DNA of 64,000 nt from an uncultured Thalassolituus sp. (GTDB lineage: Bacteria; Pseudomonadota; Gammaproteobacteria; Pseudomonadales; Oceanobacteraceae). Shown here piece by piece: positions 8,654 through 16,783 of this stretch; position 1 is the stretch's first letter, and every line of letters begins with the position of its first letter. Under the pieces are notes generated by a model. That model did not search any database. It was not told where the DNA came from and worked only from the letters and a program-made list of their open reading frames with translations. The position numbers and the translations under genes are program-made. The stretch is from positions 1-64,000 of the forward strand of contig NZ_CATMFB010000015.1 of the NCBI RefSeq assembly GCF_950066645.1. The letters are read 5' to 3'.

Positions 8654-11139
8654 GCCCCTGGATTACCGACCTGCGTTTATCCCTACGGTTGCTGTGGCGT
8701 GAAGCCCGTAGTGGTGAATTGACTCTCGTCCTGTTGTCTCTGGTGCTGGCGATCACAGTGTCGACGGCCATTTCGTTGTTCAGCAGTCGTCTTGATCGAG
8801 CAATGACGGACAACGCCAGCGATATGCTGGGGGCAGATGTCCGTGTCCGGTCCTCGACCCCGTTGCCGGATGAGTGGCTGGACCGGGCTGCAGCGCTGCA
8901 ACTGCAAACGGCCCGGACCCTGAGTTTCCCGAGTATGGTGCTGGCGGGCGATGACATGGCGCTGGCGGCGCTTAAGGCGGTGGACGATGGATACCCGTTA
9001 CGCGGTGGTGTAGAGATTCTGCGCCCGGGATCAGAGCAGAGCGAAAGCGTTCAGCAGGGACCTGCTCCGGGAGAAGCCTGGGTGGAACCCCGGTTACTCG
9101 CACTCCTTGGCGTCGGCCTGGGCGACACTCTGGATGTGGGAGGAAGCAGTCTCACCATTACTGGCGTGATTACGCGAGAGGCAGATCGTGGCGGTAACTT
9201 TTACAGCCTGTCTCCGCGGGTGATGGTGCACTGGCAGCAACTTGAAGGCTCACCCATGTTGGGGCCGGGTAGCCGGGTGAGATACCGTTTGTTGCTGCAG
9301 GGGGATGAACCAGCGCTCCAGGCCTTCCGGGATGCGACGACGCTGGACGCGAATCAGCGTTTTGAGTCTCTGCAGGATGGCAACCGGGCAATGTCCCGCT
9401 CGCTTGACCGGGCACGGCGTTACCTCGGGCTGGCAGCGGTGCTGGCGGTCGTTCTGTCTGCGGTCGCGATTACGATCAGTGTACGGCGTTACGCCGTCAG
9501 GCACTTCGATATCAGCGCTCTTCTGCGCACCTTTGGCCTTTCCCGGACACGTGTCCACCGTGTGTTTGCCTGGCAGCTGATGGTGGTCGGGTTGTTGGCT
9601 GCCCTCGCGGGTGGAGCCGCAGCGATGGGACTGCAGGCAGGGCTGGTGGCAATGCTGGCCGGACTGATTCCTGAAGGGCTGCCACCGGCGTCACTGATGG
9701 CCTGGATAAGCGGTATAGCGGCTGGCCTGGTCTGCCTTTTCGGTTTCGGTCTGCCTCAACTCTGGCCACTGGCACGTATCAGCCCACTGCGCGTACTGCG
9801 ACGGGACCTGGAGCCAACCGCTCTGTCTGGCTGGTTGGTGTACGGCCTTGCGCTGATGTCGGTGACGGCGCTGCTCTGGCTGTTTACCGGAGATGCGTTG
9901 CTGAGCATCGCCGTGATGGGCGGCGGTGTGTTGGTGATTACTCTGCTGGCAGCGCTGCTCGTCAGCGGCCTGCGACTTTGCCAGCGACAACTGCGCGGAC
10001 GCGCTCTGCCACCTTCTTTTCGTCTGGCCTGGCAGCATCTGGGGCGCGATCCTGTCGCGACTTCCGCTCAGATACTGGCGTTTGCGCTACCCGTCATGGT
10101 GATGTTGGTGATCGGTTTGTTGCGAACGGATCTGCTCGCAGACTGGCAGAAAAGCCTGCCGCAAGGAACACCCAATATATTTGCTATGAATATTCAGGGC
10201 TATGAGCAGGAGGCTTTGACACAGAGTCTGCAGGACGCCGGAATTGCGCCGCAGCCTATGTATGCCATGGTGCCTATGCGGCTGGTTGCAGTGAATGCCG
10301 TTCCGGTCAGTGAGTTGCCGATCCGCAGGGACAGAGCCATTGACCGGGACCTGATCAGTACCACGGCTGAGCATCTACCCGCGAATAATGAGGTCGTGGA
10401 AGGGCGTTGGGAAGACACAGTGGCCGGTCCTGCTCAGGTCTCGGTTGAGGTTGAGCTGGCAGAACGGCTCAACTTATCTCTGGGTGACGAGTTGACCTTC
10501 CGGGTCGCCGGACAGGAGTTTGGTGCCCGGATTTCCAGCCTGCGACAGGTGGACTGGACGTCCATGACCCCAAACTTTTACATGATGCTGTCGCCGGATC
10601 TTCTTTCTTCTGTCCCCTCAGGTTACCTGACCAGTTTCTACCTGCCAGACAGCAGTGAGCAGGCCCTGACGGAGCTCATCCGGTCTTATCCGGGCGTAAC
10701 TTTCCTGGATACGCGGTTTCTGCTGTCTCAGCTGCAGGCTCTGGTGGCCCGGATTTCTCTCGCGGTGGAGCTGATTCTGGCGTTTGTGCTGGTGGGCGCG
10801 GTGTTGGTGATGCTGTCTATTCTGTTGACAACCACCCGGGAGCGCCTGATGCAGGGCGCCGTGTTGCGCACGCTGGGGGCTGCCAGATCGCAATTGCAGC
10901 GGGCTCAGTGGACGGAGTTCGCGTTGCTTGGGCTGATGTCTGCGCTGGCTTCCTTAGTTGGGGCTGAGCTCCTGATCGCCGGCCTGTATACACTGGTGCT
11001 GGACATTTCATATCAGGGTCCGGGGCTTTACTGGCTGGTACTGCCGCCCGTGGTCGCACTGACACTGGCGATTCTGGGGAGTCTGATGCTGCGTCCTGTG
11101 GTGACCGTCCCCCCTCTGGAAGTACTCCGTCGGGGGTGA
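8650..11139 (+). CDS. ybbP: FtsX-like ABC transporter permease YbbP
   Basis: 829 aa. One N-terminal membrane helix precedes a large periplasmic domain, then two FtsX/MacB-type membrane units (clusters near residues 255-440 and 465-490, and three helices at about residues 690-825). This is the 10-helix layout of the YbbP family. The last unit has the typical VLRTLGAARSQLQRAQWTEF coupling segment. Start overlaps the ybbA stop by 4 bases. It works with YbbA as a type VII-like, mechanotransmission or lipid-extracting ABC system next to the lipase TesA. Confidence 0.93.
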   Translation: MSPWITDLRLSLRLLWREARSGELTLVLLSLVLAITVSTAISLFSSRLDRAMTDNASDMLGADVRVRSSTPLPDEWLDRAAALQLQTARTLSFPSMVLAGDDMALAALKAVDDGYPLRGGVEILRPGSEQSESVQQGPAPGEAWVEPRLLALLGVGLGDTLDVGGSSLTITGVITREADRGGNFYSLSPRVMVHWQQLEGSPMLGPGSRVRYRLLLQGDEPALQAFRDATTLDANQRFESLQDGNRAMSRSLDRARRYLGLAAVLAVVLSAVAITISVRRYAVRHFDISALLRTFGLSRTRVHRVFAWQLMVVGLLAALAGGAAAMGLQAGLVAMLAGLIPEGLPPASLMAWISGIAAGLVCLFGFGLPQLWPLARISPLRVLRRDLEPTALSGWLVYGLALMSVTALLWLFTGDALLSIAVMGGGVLVITLLAALLVSGLRLCQRQLRGRALPPSFRLAWQHLGRDPVATSAQILAFALPVMVMLVIGLLRTDLLADWQKSLPQGTPNIFAMNIQGYEQEALTQSLQDAGIAPQPMYAMVPMRLVAVNAVPVSELPIRRDRAIDRDLISTTAEHLPANNEVVEGRWEDTVAGPAQVSVEVELAERLNLSLGDELTFRVAGQEFGARISSLRQVDWTSMTPNFYMMLSPDLLSSVPSGYLTSFYLPDSSEQALTELIRSYPGVTFLDTRFLLSQLQALVARISLAVELILAFVLVGAVLVMLSILLTTTRERLMQGAVLRTLGAARSQLQRAQWTEFALLGLMSALASLVGAELLIAGLYTLVLDISYQGPGLYWLVLPPVVALTLAILGSLMLRPVVTVPPLEVLRRG

Positions 11140-11145
11140 TGCTTC

Positions 11146-13050
11146 TCAGGAAAAGAGCTGCTCGGTCTCGTCGCCGAACACGCCCAGCGGTGTCTCCAGC
11201 AGAGCGGCAAAGGTACGGATCATATCCCGCTCGTTCGTTGTGATCTGATGGTCATGACGGACACAGGTGATCAGCGCCCGGAGTAACTGCTCCCGCCCTT
11301 CGGGGCGGATTTCTGTCAGGGTTCTGAGCGCCTGATTCAGCGGCCGCATGGATTCCCCTGCGTCGTGATCCGGTTGGCGGGATACCGATCCCATCCTCAG
11401 CTCCCCCATGCCTGCCTGATAGGCCGCGTCGCGTTCTGCGTCTGTGTCATGACCGCTGACCGCCATATACGCCATGACGACGCCCACTTCTGACCTGGCG
11501 GACGACAGCTTACGGTTGCGGCTCCGCGGCGGTGGCAATGTACCGAAGTGTGTGCCCAGGTATTGCAACAGCAGCCGGTACAGACACCACTCATACAGGT
11601 GAACCCGGCCATCGGTTTTGATCATGGCGACCAGAGCCTGATTCATGTCCCGGTACTGAGTGACCGACATGCGTCGTAATGCCGGAATGCAGCGCTCGAC
11701 GAGAGGGAGGCGCTCCTGCGGCTGACGACGCAACAGATTAAGGAGCCGGAGAGTTTCAATAAATGCGCTTTGGCCACAGTGTTTTTCAACATGATCCTGC
11801 TGTCGTCTCGCGGTCGCCTCGTCAGGACTCATCAGCAGCGCGAAAACCAGCGCGCGTGCCGAGTGCGCGTTGATGGTGGCGGCTTCAATCCCGTCGATGT
11901 GCTGAGGCTGCTCAGCCATTCCGGCAGATTCAGCCTGCGCTGCGGGCGCTGTGGCCGTGTCTGTAGGTGACGGGTGCTCAACGAAGCCACTGGCGGGATA
12001 CTCCCACGCCGGACCTGAGAAATTGACGGGGTCTTTGTCTGGGGCCAGGTAATGTCCATTCCAGCCGGGTTCTACCCGCTGAATGCGCTCGTCCAACGGT
12101 GGGTGAGTCGAGAACAGGGTTGCCCGGAAGCGCATCACCGGACCGAAGAAGAAATGTGACATTTCGACGGCGGCGCCGCTGTGTACCCGCGAGCCCGCTC
12201 CATACCCGATGATTTTTAAAGCGCCACTGATTCCACTGGCGTTACGGGTGAACTGCACCGCCGATGCATCAGCCAGGAATTCCCGCTGACGACTTACGGC
12301 GGCCTTAATCATGCGGCCAAAAAATTCTCCGGTATAGCCGATGGCAATCAGCCCGAAGGCTATTCCGTAGACCGCCGGGTGGGTGCCATCACGGCGACTG
12401 AACGAGCTGCGGTAATGCAGTCGGTGCAGCAGTCCACGTCCCATTTCGGCAATAAAAAGAATGCCATACAGAATGCCGGTGAGGCGCATGTTCATGCGCA
12501 TATCGCCGTTGAATATATGGCTGAATTCGTGGGCAATGACCCCCTGCAGCTGTTCCCGGTTCAGGCTGTTCACCGTCCCCCGGGTCACACCGATCACGGC
12601 GTCACTGGGCTGATAACCGGCGGCAAATGCGTTGATGCCATCGTCTTCGAGGATATAAATGTCCGGTACCGGCATCCCGGAGGCGACGGACATCTCTTCC
12701 ACGACGTTCAGCAGACGCCGCTCTTTCAGGTCACTGGTGCCGGGGTCCAGCAGGCGACCGCCAAGGGCATTGGCCACGTCTCTGCCATGACGCAGTGACA
12801 TCTGACGGAAGGTGCTGCAGATCAGAATCACAGCCAGGGTGGTCAGGCTGACGACCAGCCAGTGCTCACCGGTATACACTTCCCAGGCAGACGGTGCGTG
12901 CGGGTCTGAGTCTGACGAACCGGACAGGGCAATCAGCGCGATAAACAACAGATTGGTGGTCAGAACGACGGCGCCAGTAGCCAGGGCAAAGAGAATGACC
13001 AGCCAGACGGTATTGCGTCTGGCCTGTTCCTGGTGACGAAAGAAATTCAT
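11146..13050 (-). CDS. M48-family membrane metalloprotease with TerB-like C-terminus
   Basis: 634 aa. Two membrane helices (about residues 16-42 and 63-80) precede an HtpX-like zinc-protease domain with His174-Glu-Phe-Ser-His178 and the downstream ADASAVQFTR segment carrying the third ligand region; STHPPLDERIQRVEP is an M48 hallmark. After a low-complexity Ala/Thr linker there are two acidic helical segments (MIKTDGRVHLYEWCLYR, RHDHQITTNERDMIR) that look like TerB repeats. It lies 17 bases after lemA, a partnership seen in many bacteria (LemA plus M48). It probably acts in envelope protein quality control; the TerB-like part is my reading of the pattern. Confidence 0.88.
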   Translation of the reverse strand: MNFFRHQEQARRNTVWLVILFALATGAVVLTTNLLFIALIALSGSSDSDPHAPSAWEVYTGEHWLVVSLTTLAVILICSTFRQMSLRHGRDVANALGGRLLDPGTSDLKERRLLNVVEEMSVASGMPVPDIYILEDDGINAFAAGYQPSDAVIGVTRGTVNSLNREQLQGVIAHEFSHIFNGDMRMNMRLTGILYGILFIAEMGRGLLHRLHYRSSFSRRDGTHPAVYGIAFGLIAIGYTGEFFGRMIKAAVSRQREFLADASAVQFTRNASGISGALKIIGYGAGSRVHSGAAVEMSHFFFGPVMRFRATLFSTHPPLDERIQRVEPGWNGHYLAPDKDPVNFSGPAWEYPASGFVEHPSPTDTATAPAAQAESAGMAEQPQHIDGIEAATINAHSARALVFALLMSPDEATARRQQDHVEKHCGQSAFIETLRLLNLLRRQPQERLPLVERCIPALRRMSVTQYRDMNQALVAMIKTDGRVHLYEWCLYRLLLQYLGTHFGTLPPPRSRNRKLSSARSEVGVVMAYMAVSGHDTDAERDAAYQAGMGELRMGSVSRQPDHDAGESMRPLNQALRTLTEIRPEGREQLLRALITCVRHDHQITTNERDMIRTFAALLETPLGVFGDETEQLFS

Positions 13051-13067
13051 ACGGACTGATCACCGGA

Positions 13068-13664
13068 TCAGAAGCTGATCTTCGGTGCCTCTTCGAGGGC
13101 CGCTCTGTTCTCGAACTCCAGCAGCGTGGCATTACTGCGGTGCCCGAATGATCCGGCAAAGAGAATCGTCGGGAAGCTTTCGCGGTAAGTGTTGTACTCC
13201 ATCACCGAGTCGTTGAAGGCCTGGCGGGCGAAGGCGATGCGGTTTTCTGTGGAGGACAGCTCTTCGGATACCTGCATCATATTTTCGTTGGCCTTGAGGT
13301 CCGGATAGGCTTCCATGACGACATTAAGGCGGCCCAGGGCATTGGCCAGCAGGCTTTCGCCACCGATCAGCTTGCCCATGGCGCCAGCATTTGCTGGATC
13401 ACCTTTGACTGCCGCCAGCGCCGACGAGGCTTCGTTTCTGGCAGCAATGACCGCTTCCAGGGTTTCACGTTCATGCTTGATGTAGGCTTTCGCGGTTTCG
13501 ACCAGATTGGGGATCAGGTCATAGCGGCGTTTCAGTTGCACGTCGATCTGGGCGAAGCTGTTCTGGTAGCGGTTTTTCAGGGCGACCAGGCGGTTGTAGA
13601 TCGAGATCACGCCGATCACCACCAGGGCGACGACGATCAGTGTAATGATTGCACTTGTACTCAT
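13068..13664 (-). CDS. lemA: LemA family membrane protein
   Basis: 198 aa from the ATG behind AGGAG; a longer in-frame extension upstream overlaps the ydbL stop region and lacks family similarity. One N-terminal membrane helix (IITLIVVALVVIGVISIYN) is followed by the long coiled-coil LemA core (YQNSFAQIDVQLKRRYDLIP, NLVETAKAYIKHE). Family function is poorly known; co-occurrence with M48/HtpX proteases suggests an accessory or substrate-presenting role. It sits between ydbL and the M48 gene in one minus-strand run. Confidence 0.93.
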   Translation of the reverse strand: MSTSAIITLIVVALVVIGVISIYNRLVALKNRYQNSFAQIDVQLKRRYDLIPNLVETAKAYIKHERETLEAVIAARNEASSALAAVKGDPANAGAMGKLIGGESLLANALGRLNVVMEAYPDLKANENMMQVSEELSSTENRIAFARQAFNDSVMEYNTYRESFPTILFAGSFGHRSNATLLEFENRAALEEAPKISF

Positions 13665-13689
13665 GCTGACTCCTGTCGGGCTGCGTGTT

Positions 13690-14010
13690 TCAGCGTTGCC
13701 ACTGACCGTTAGTGTCCATGTAAAATTCACCGGCACCCTGCGCTTTTATGATCAGCTTCTCGCCGGCAATTTTCTCGATATTTGCCAGCTGGGTGTTCTG
13801 CTTGTTGGCTATGTCCTGATAGTGCGCTTTGCGTTTGGCGTTGATATCGACCACCATGGCAGCGGCTTCCGGACTTCCGGTACTGACCAGTCCCAGGTAG
13901 CCATTAGGCATCTCGCCGACCAGTCCCAGATTTTTAGCCTGATCCAGATCCATCGCCAGTACACTGACAGACATAAGCAGGCCGGCAAACACAGTAAAAA
14001 GTAGTTTCAT
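13690..14010 (-). CDS. ydbL: YdbL family periplasmic protein (DUF1318)
   Basis: 106 aa with an N-terminal signal peptide (LLFTVFAGLLMSVSVLAM). The mature part shows the YdbL pattern: LDQAKNLGLVGEMPNGYLG, then INAKRKAHYQDIANK, then IAGEKLIIKA. In Escherichia coli ydbH-ynbE-ydbL encode an AsmA-like phospholipid bridge, its lipoprotein partner and a periplasmic modulator. Here only the last two are adjacent (10-base gap to ynbE). Confidence 0.88.
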   Translation of the reverse strand: MKLLFTVFAGLLMSVSVLAMDLDQAKNLGLVGEMPNGYLGLVSTGSPEAAAMVVDINAKRKAHYQDIANKQNTQLANIEKIAGEKLIIKAQGAGEFYMDTNGQWQR

Positions 14011-14020
14011 TCTTATCTCC

Positions 14021-14200
14021 TCAGAAAAGACCGTCTTGTGAATCGAAAAGCTGTTCGAGGTCTTTTTCGACTTTCACCCGCACCTCATGTTCGATCTTTA
14101 CGTTCAGGTTGATCGTGATGGGTTTTTCGGGTGCCGCGACTTTCAGGGTACAGGCGCTCAGGGGAGCCACAATGGCGAGCACCAGCAGCGTGTGTTTCAT
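14021..14200 (-). CDS. ynbE: YnbE-like small outer-membrane lipoprotein
   Basis: 59 aa, taken from the ATG at 14198-14200; the longer upstream reading adds a non-signal extension. Signal peptide with lipobox LSAC, then AAPEKPITINLNVKIEHEV, the nearly invariant YnbE core that completes the beta-structure of the YdbH bridge in E. coli. The rest is a charged helix ending in LFDSQDGLF. It is first in a probable ynbE-ydbL-lemA-M48 transcript; the 185-bp gap to the divergent cytochrome gene must hold the promoters. Confidence 0.88.
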   Translation of the reverse strand: MKHTLLVLAIVAPLSACTLKVAAPEKPITINLNVKIEHEVRVKVEKDLEQLFDSQDGLF

Positions 14201-14385
14201 AGTCAGAGTCCTTGCTGTGATGGCGTTAACTGTAACCGCCTGCCCCGCTGATTGAAATACACACGGACACATAATGCTCAGCGGATCACGGATTGCGTTG
14301 AGTCATTCAATCCCGGACAAATTGTGGCTATAATGCGTGCGACTAAAAATGATAAGCCCGACTGGCTTGAGATGAGGACACCTTC

Positions 14386-14787
14386 GTGAAGCAACTGAAA
14401 GCATTGATCCTGGCTGCTGCCACTCTGGTTATGGCGCAGGCGTATGCAGAAACTGACGCTGCAGCTGAGAAAATCCATGAGCGCATTAAGCCTGTCGGTG
14501 AAGTGTGCGTAGGCGCCGAGTGTGGTGGTGTGGCGGTTGTCGCCGGTGAACCACGCACAGGCGAAGAAGTTTACAACACAGCATGTACCGCCTGTCATGG
14601 CGCTGGCATTCTGGGCGCACCTAAGAATGGTGACAAAGCTGCGTGGGATGACCGTCTTGCCAAGGGGATGGATGCTACTCTGAAGAATGCTCTGAACGGT
14701 ATCAATGCGATGCCTCCTAAAGGTAACTGTGCTACCTGTTCAGACGACGAAATTCTGAATGCGATTAAGTACATGGCTGGCCGTTAA
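14386..14787 (+). CDS. Cytochrome c5
   Basis: 133 aa, GTG start with GAGGA seven bases upstream. A signal peptide (ALILAAATLVMAQAYA) targets it to the periplasm. One haem site is seen, Cys67-Thr-Ala-Cys70-His71, with the distal ligand Met109 in NAMPP and the Cys115/Cys118 pair (CATC) that forms the disulphide typical of the cytochrome c5 group. It is a soluble or membrane-tethered electron carrier to terminal oxidases. Monocistronic, with its own terminator. Confidence 0.92.
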   Translation: MKQLKALILAAATLVMAQAYAETDAAAEKIHERIKPVGEVCVGAECGGVAVVAGEPRTGEEVYNTACTACHGAGILGAPKNGDKAAWDDRLAKGMDATLKNALNGINAMPPKGNCATCSDDEILNAIKYMAGR

Positions 14788-14801
14788 TCAACGGTTGCCA
14801 G

Positions 14802-14830
14802 AAAAAACCCCGGCTTGCCGGGGTTTTTTT
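14802..14830 (+). terminator. Rho-independent terminator after cytochrome c5
   Basis: A run of six A residues, then CCCCGG (14808-14813), loop CTTG, CCGGGG (14818-14823), then seven T residues, 15-20 bases after the stop codon. The A-tract makes it potentially active on both strands. Confidence 0.95.
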
Positions 14831-15018
14831 ATGTCGCAGTGTTTTACCGCTGAACGTGGGTTCGTCGGTCGTATGACTGAAACGCCGGGATCATTCCGTC
14901 TGTTTTCCGCCTGTCTTATCAGATTTGTAACCGTTGGTTATCTTTGCTGGCAGACCTGACTCTCTTGTCTATAAGTAATGCCGTAACTGTTAAGACGGCT
15001 GTAACGAAAGGAGAGGCT

Positions 15019-15321
15019 ATGGCTCGCAAAGATGATGATCTGGATATGAATGATGAGGCGTACATGGAAGATGACGCCAATATGGAAGACGATAACGACT
15101 CTGAAGACGGTGACGAGTCTTCGTCTAAGAAAGTGGCCGCCGATGCTGGTGACGATGACAGCACTGGCTCGGCGCTTGAACGCCAGCGTCTGCGCGAGTC
15201 GATGGCGGCAGAAGTAGAAGCCTTTCTGGCCAGAGGGGGACAGATTCAGGAAATTGAAGCCAATGTCATGGCTGATCCTCCGCGTAAACCTCAGACCAGC
15301 TACGGTAGTCGCCCGATATGA
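15019..15321 (+). CDS. sutA: SutA-like RNA polymerase-binding regulator
   Basis: 100 aa from the ATG preceded by AAAGGAGAGG. The first half is extremely acidic (a run of Asp, Glu, Asn and Met residues); the C-terminal half reads MAAEVEAFLARGGQIQEIEA then ADPPRKP and ends YGSRPI. This is the plan of SutA, described in Pseudomonas aeruginosa as a small intrinsically disordered protein that binds RNA polymerase and supports transcription during slow growth. The identification comes from memory of that C-terminal signature. It stands alone between cytochrome c5 and an unknown exported protein. Confidence 0.78.
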   Translation: MARKDDDLDMNDEAYMEDDANMEDDNDSEDGDESSSKKVAADAGDDDSTGSALERQRLRESMAAEVEAFLARGGQIQEIEANVMADPPRKPQTSYGSRPI

Positions 15322-15330
15322 CTCACTTTG

Positions 15331-15374
15331 TCCCGGATTCTGGCCGTTTTTGCGACCAAGGTCATATTCCGGGA
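15331..15374 (+). other. Inverted repeat downstream of the sutA-like gene
   Basis: TCCCGGA (15331-15337) and TCCGGGA (15368-15374) are perfectly complementary around a 30-base centre. It begins 9 bases after the stop codon and has no T-run, so it may be a 3' stabilising stem or a weak terminator. Confidence 0.35.
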
Positions 15375-15401
15375 TGTTGAACAAATCTGAGTGAAGAGTA
15401 A

Positions 15402-15422
15402 CCTGTGCGTCAGCGTCACAGG
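15402..15422 (+). other. Hairpin in the leader of the exported unknown gene
   Basis: CCTGTG (15402-15407) and CACAGG (15417-15422) enclose a 9-base loop and end just before the AAGGA ribosome site at 15429. This could influence translation of the gene starting at 15442. Confidence 0.3.
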
Positions 15423-15441
15423 TACGGCAAGGATGCAGATT

Positions 15442-16125
15442 ATGAACGTCTATTCCCGAAAACAACGCCGCAGGATGCATGCCATCCCTGCTGCTATTGC
15501 ACTGCTTCTGTTGGGGTTGCTCTGGTTGTATTCCAGTCAGGCTTCCGCAGAAACTGTGCTCGATGTCCGCAAACTTCGCGAGTGGCAGATGGAGTGTCGC
15601 CACTGTGCCGTTGAACCCCGCTACGACATTATCAATGGTGAAGTCCTCCACCTGCGTACCGATTATGGTACGGCAGCACTGACTAACCGTTACGAGGCCT
15701 CTGATGCAGTTTCCGCCGAGGTGAGCTGGGGCTGGTCGCTGGAGCAGGATAATAATCAGGATGCTGCTTTCACACTGACCGTCGCCATGGGTGAAACCGG
15801 CAGCCGGCGTATCTTTGTGATTCATTATCTCTGGGATATGGGGGCGGAAGGCTCAGATATTCAGGATCTGGGCGAGGACACCTATACGTATCGTCTGTGC
15901 GGTAAAGAATGCGGTCCGCGTCGCTGGTTTGAACAGAAGCGGGATATCGCCGCTGATCTAGCGGAAATCACAGGGGAAAATTTCGCCGTGCATCCACTCG
16001 GTTTTACGCTGATGCTGGGACGTCCTGAAGCGCGCAAGGCGGATGGTTCAGGTTTCTTCTCCACACTGAATGTGGTCAGTCGTCCAGCGCCTGCAGCAGC
16101 GGAACCAGTTGCTGCCAGTGAGTAA
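15442..16125 (+). CDS. Exported protein of unknown function
   Basis: 227 aa from the ATG at 15442, chosen because AAGGA lies eight bases upstream and the product then opens with a basic n-region (RKQRRR), a hydrophobic core (AAIALLLLGLLWLYS) and a cleavage site near ASA-ET. The mature part is mostly beta-like with four Cys (MECRHCAVE; RLCGKECGP) spaced as two pairs. The stretch SAEVSWGWSLEQ with later GSRRIFVIHYLWDMG faintly resembles DUF3047 carbohydrate-binding-like proteins; I would not press this. The tail is Ala/Pro-rich. Its last 50 bases overlap the convergent yigB gene. Confidence 0.7.
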   Translation: MNVYSRKQRRRMHAIPAAIALLLLGLLWLYSSQASAETVLDVRKLREWQMECRHCAVEPRYDIINGEVLHLRTDYGTAALTNRYEASDAVSAEVSWGWSLEQDNNQDAAFTLTVAMGETGSRRIFVIHYLWDMGAEGSDIQDLGEDTYTYRLCGKECGPRRWFEQKRDIAADLAEITGENFAVHPLGFTLMLGRPEARKADGSGFFSTLNVVSRPAPAAAEPVAASE

Positions 16126-16783
16126 ACACCGCGTCAGGGGAAAACTCTGACTCCTTCCAGCCTTTGCTGTCCTGATCAAACCAGACCGTTTTTATGCCCA
16201 GTGCGGCCGCAGCTCCGATATCCTGTTCAGGATGGTCGCCGATATGCACACACTCAGTCGCGTTAACGCCCGCTCGTTTCAGTGCTTCTTCAAACATGTC
16301 CGGGGCGGGTTTGGCTGCCCCATGCTGGTCGGCATTCAGGTGATGACCAAAGTAGTGGTCGTGACCCGCCAGCGTCAGGTCGGCGTTGCCATTGGAGATG
16401 GCGATCAACGGATAGGACTGCTGCAGTTGTCTCAGAGCCTCATCGGCTCCGGGGTACAGAACGAGACCGCGGCTACGCTGCTGAAAGAAGGCCTGAAAGG
16501 CACCTTCGGCCAGCTCACGGGCCTTGTCTCTGTCATGGCCGGCCTGCATAAAGACACGGCGCAGGGTTTCGTATCTCAGTTCGGATACCTTCCCCTGCAG
16601 CTGAGGATAGGACTGCGCCAGCCATTGACGGTATTCACGCATTTTCTCTGGTGGGTAAAACGAGGCCGTGACGGGAGAATGCGTGGCAATCCAGTCGTGC
16701 ATGGCCTGTTCGGCCGCCAGCAGAGCCGGTGTTGCATCCCAGAGGGTGTAGTCCAGATCAAACGTGATCAGACGGACTGGCAT
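16076..16783 (-). CDS. yigB: HAD-superfamily phosphatase YigB
   Basis: 235 aa HAD subfamily IA hydrolase. Motif I is TFDLDYTLWD with nucleophile Asp9 and acid/base Asp11; motif II is IAISNGN; motif III/IV is VHIGDHPEQDIGAAAALG. E. coli YigB dephosphorylates FMN and related sugar phosphates. Its start shares one base with the stop of the DUF484 gene. In most gammaproteobacteria xerC lies between these two genes; here it is absent. Confidence 0.9.
   Translation of the reverse strand: MPVRLITFDLDYTLWDATPALLAAEQAMHDWIATHSPVTASFYPPEKMREYRQWLAQSYPQLQGKVSELRYETLRRVFMQAGHDRDKARELAEGAFQAFFQQRSRGLVLYPGADEALRQLQQSYPLIAISNGNADLTLAGHDHYFGHHLNADQHGAAKPAPDMFEEALKRAGVNATECVHIGDHPEQDIGAAAALGIKTVWFDQDSKGWKESEFSPDAVFTHWQQLVPLLQALDD

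Noticed and set aside
14938-15825. Minus-strand frame of 295 codons opposite the sutA-like and exported-protein genes
   Set aside because: Both plus-strand genes have good ribosome sites and family or signal-peptide features; the antisense product shows no recognisable domain.
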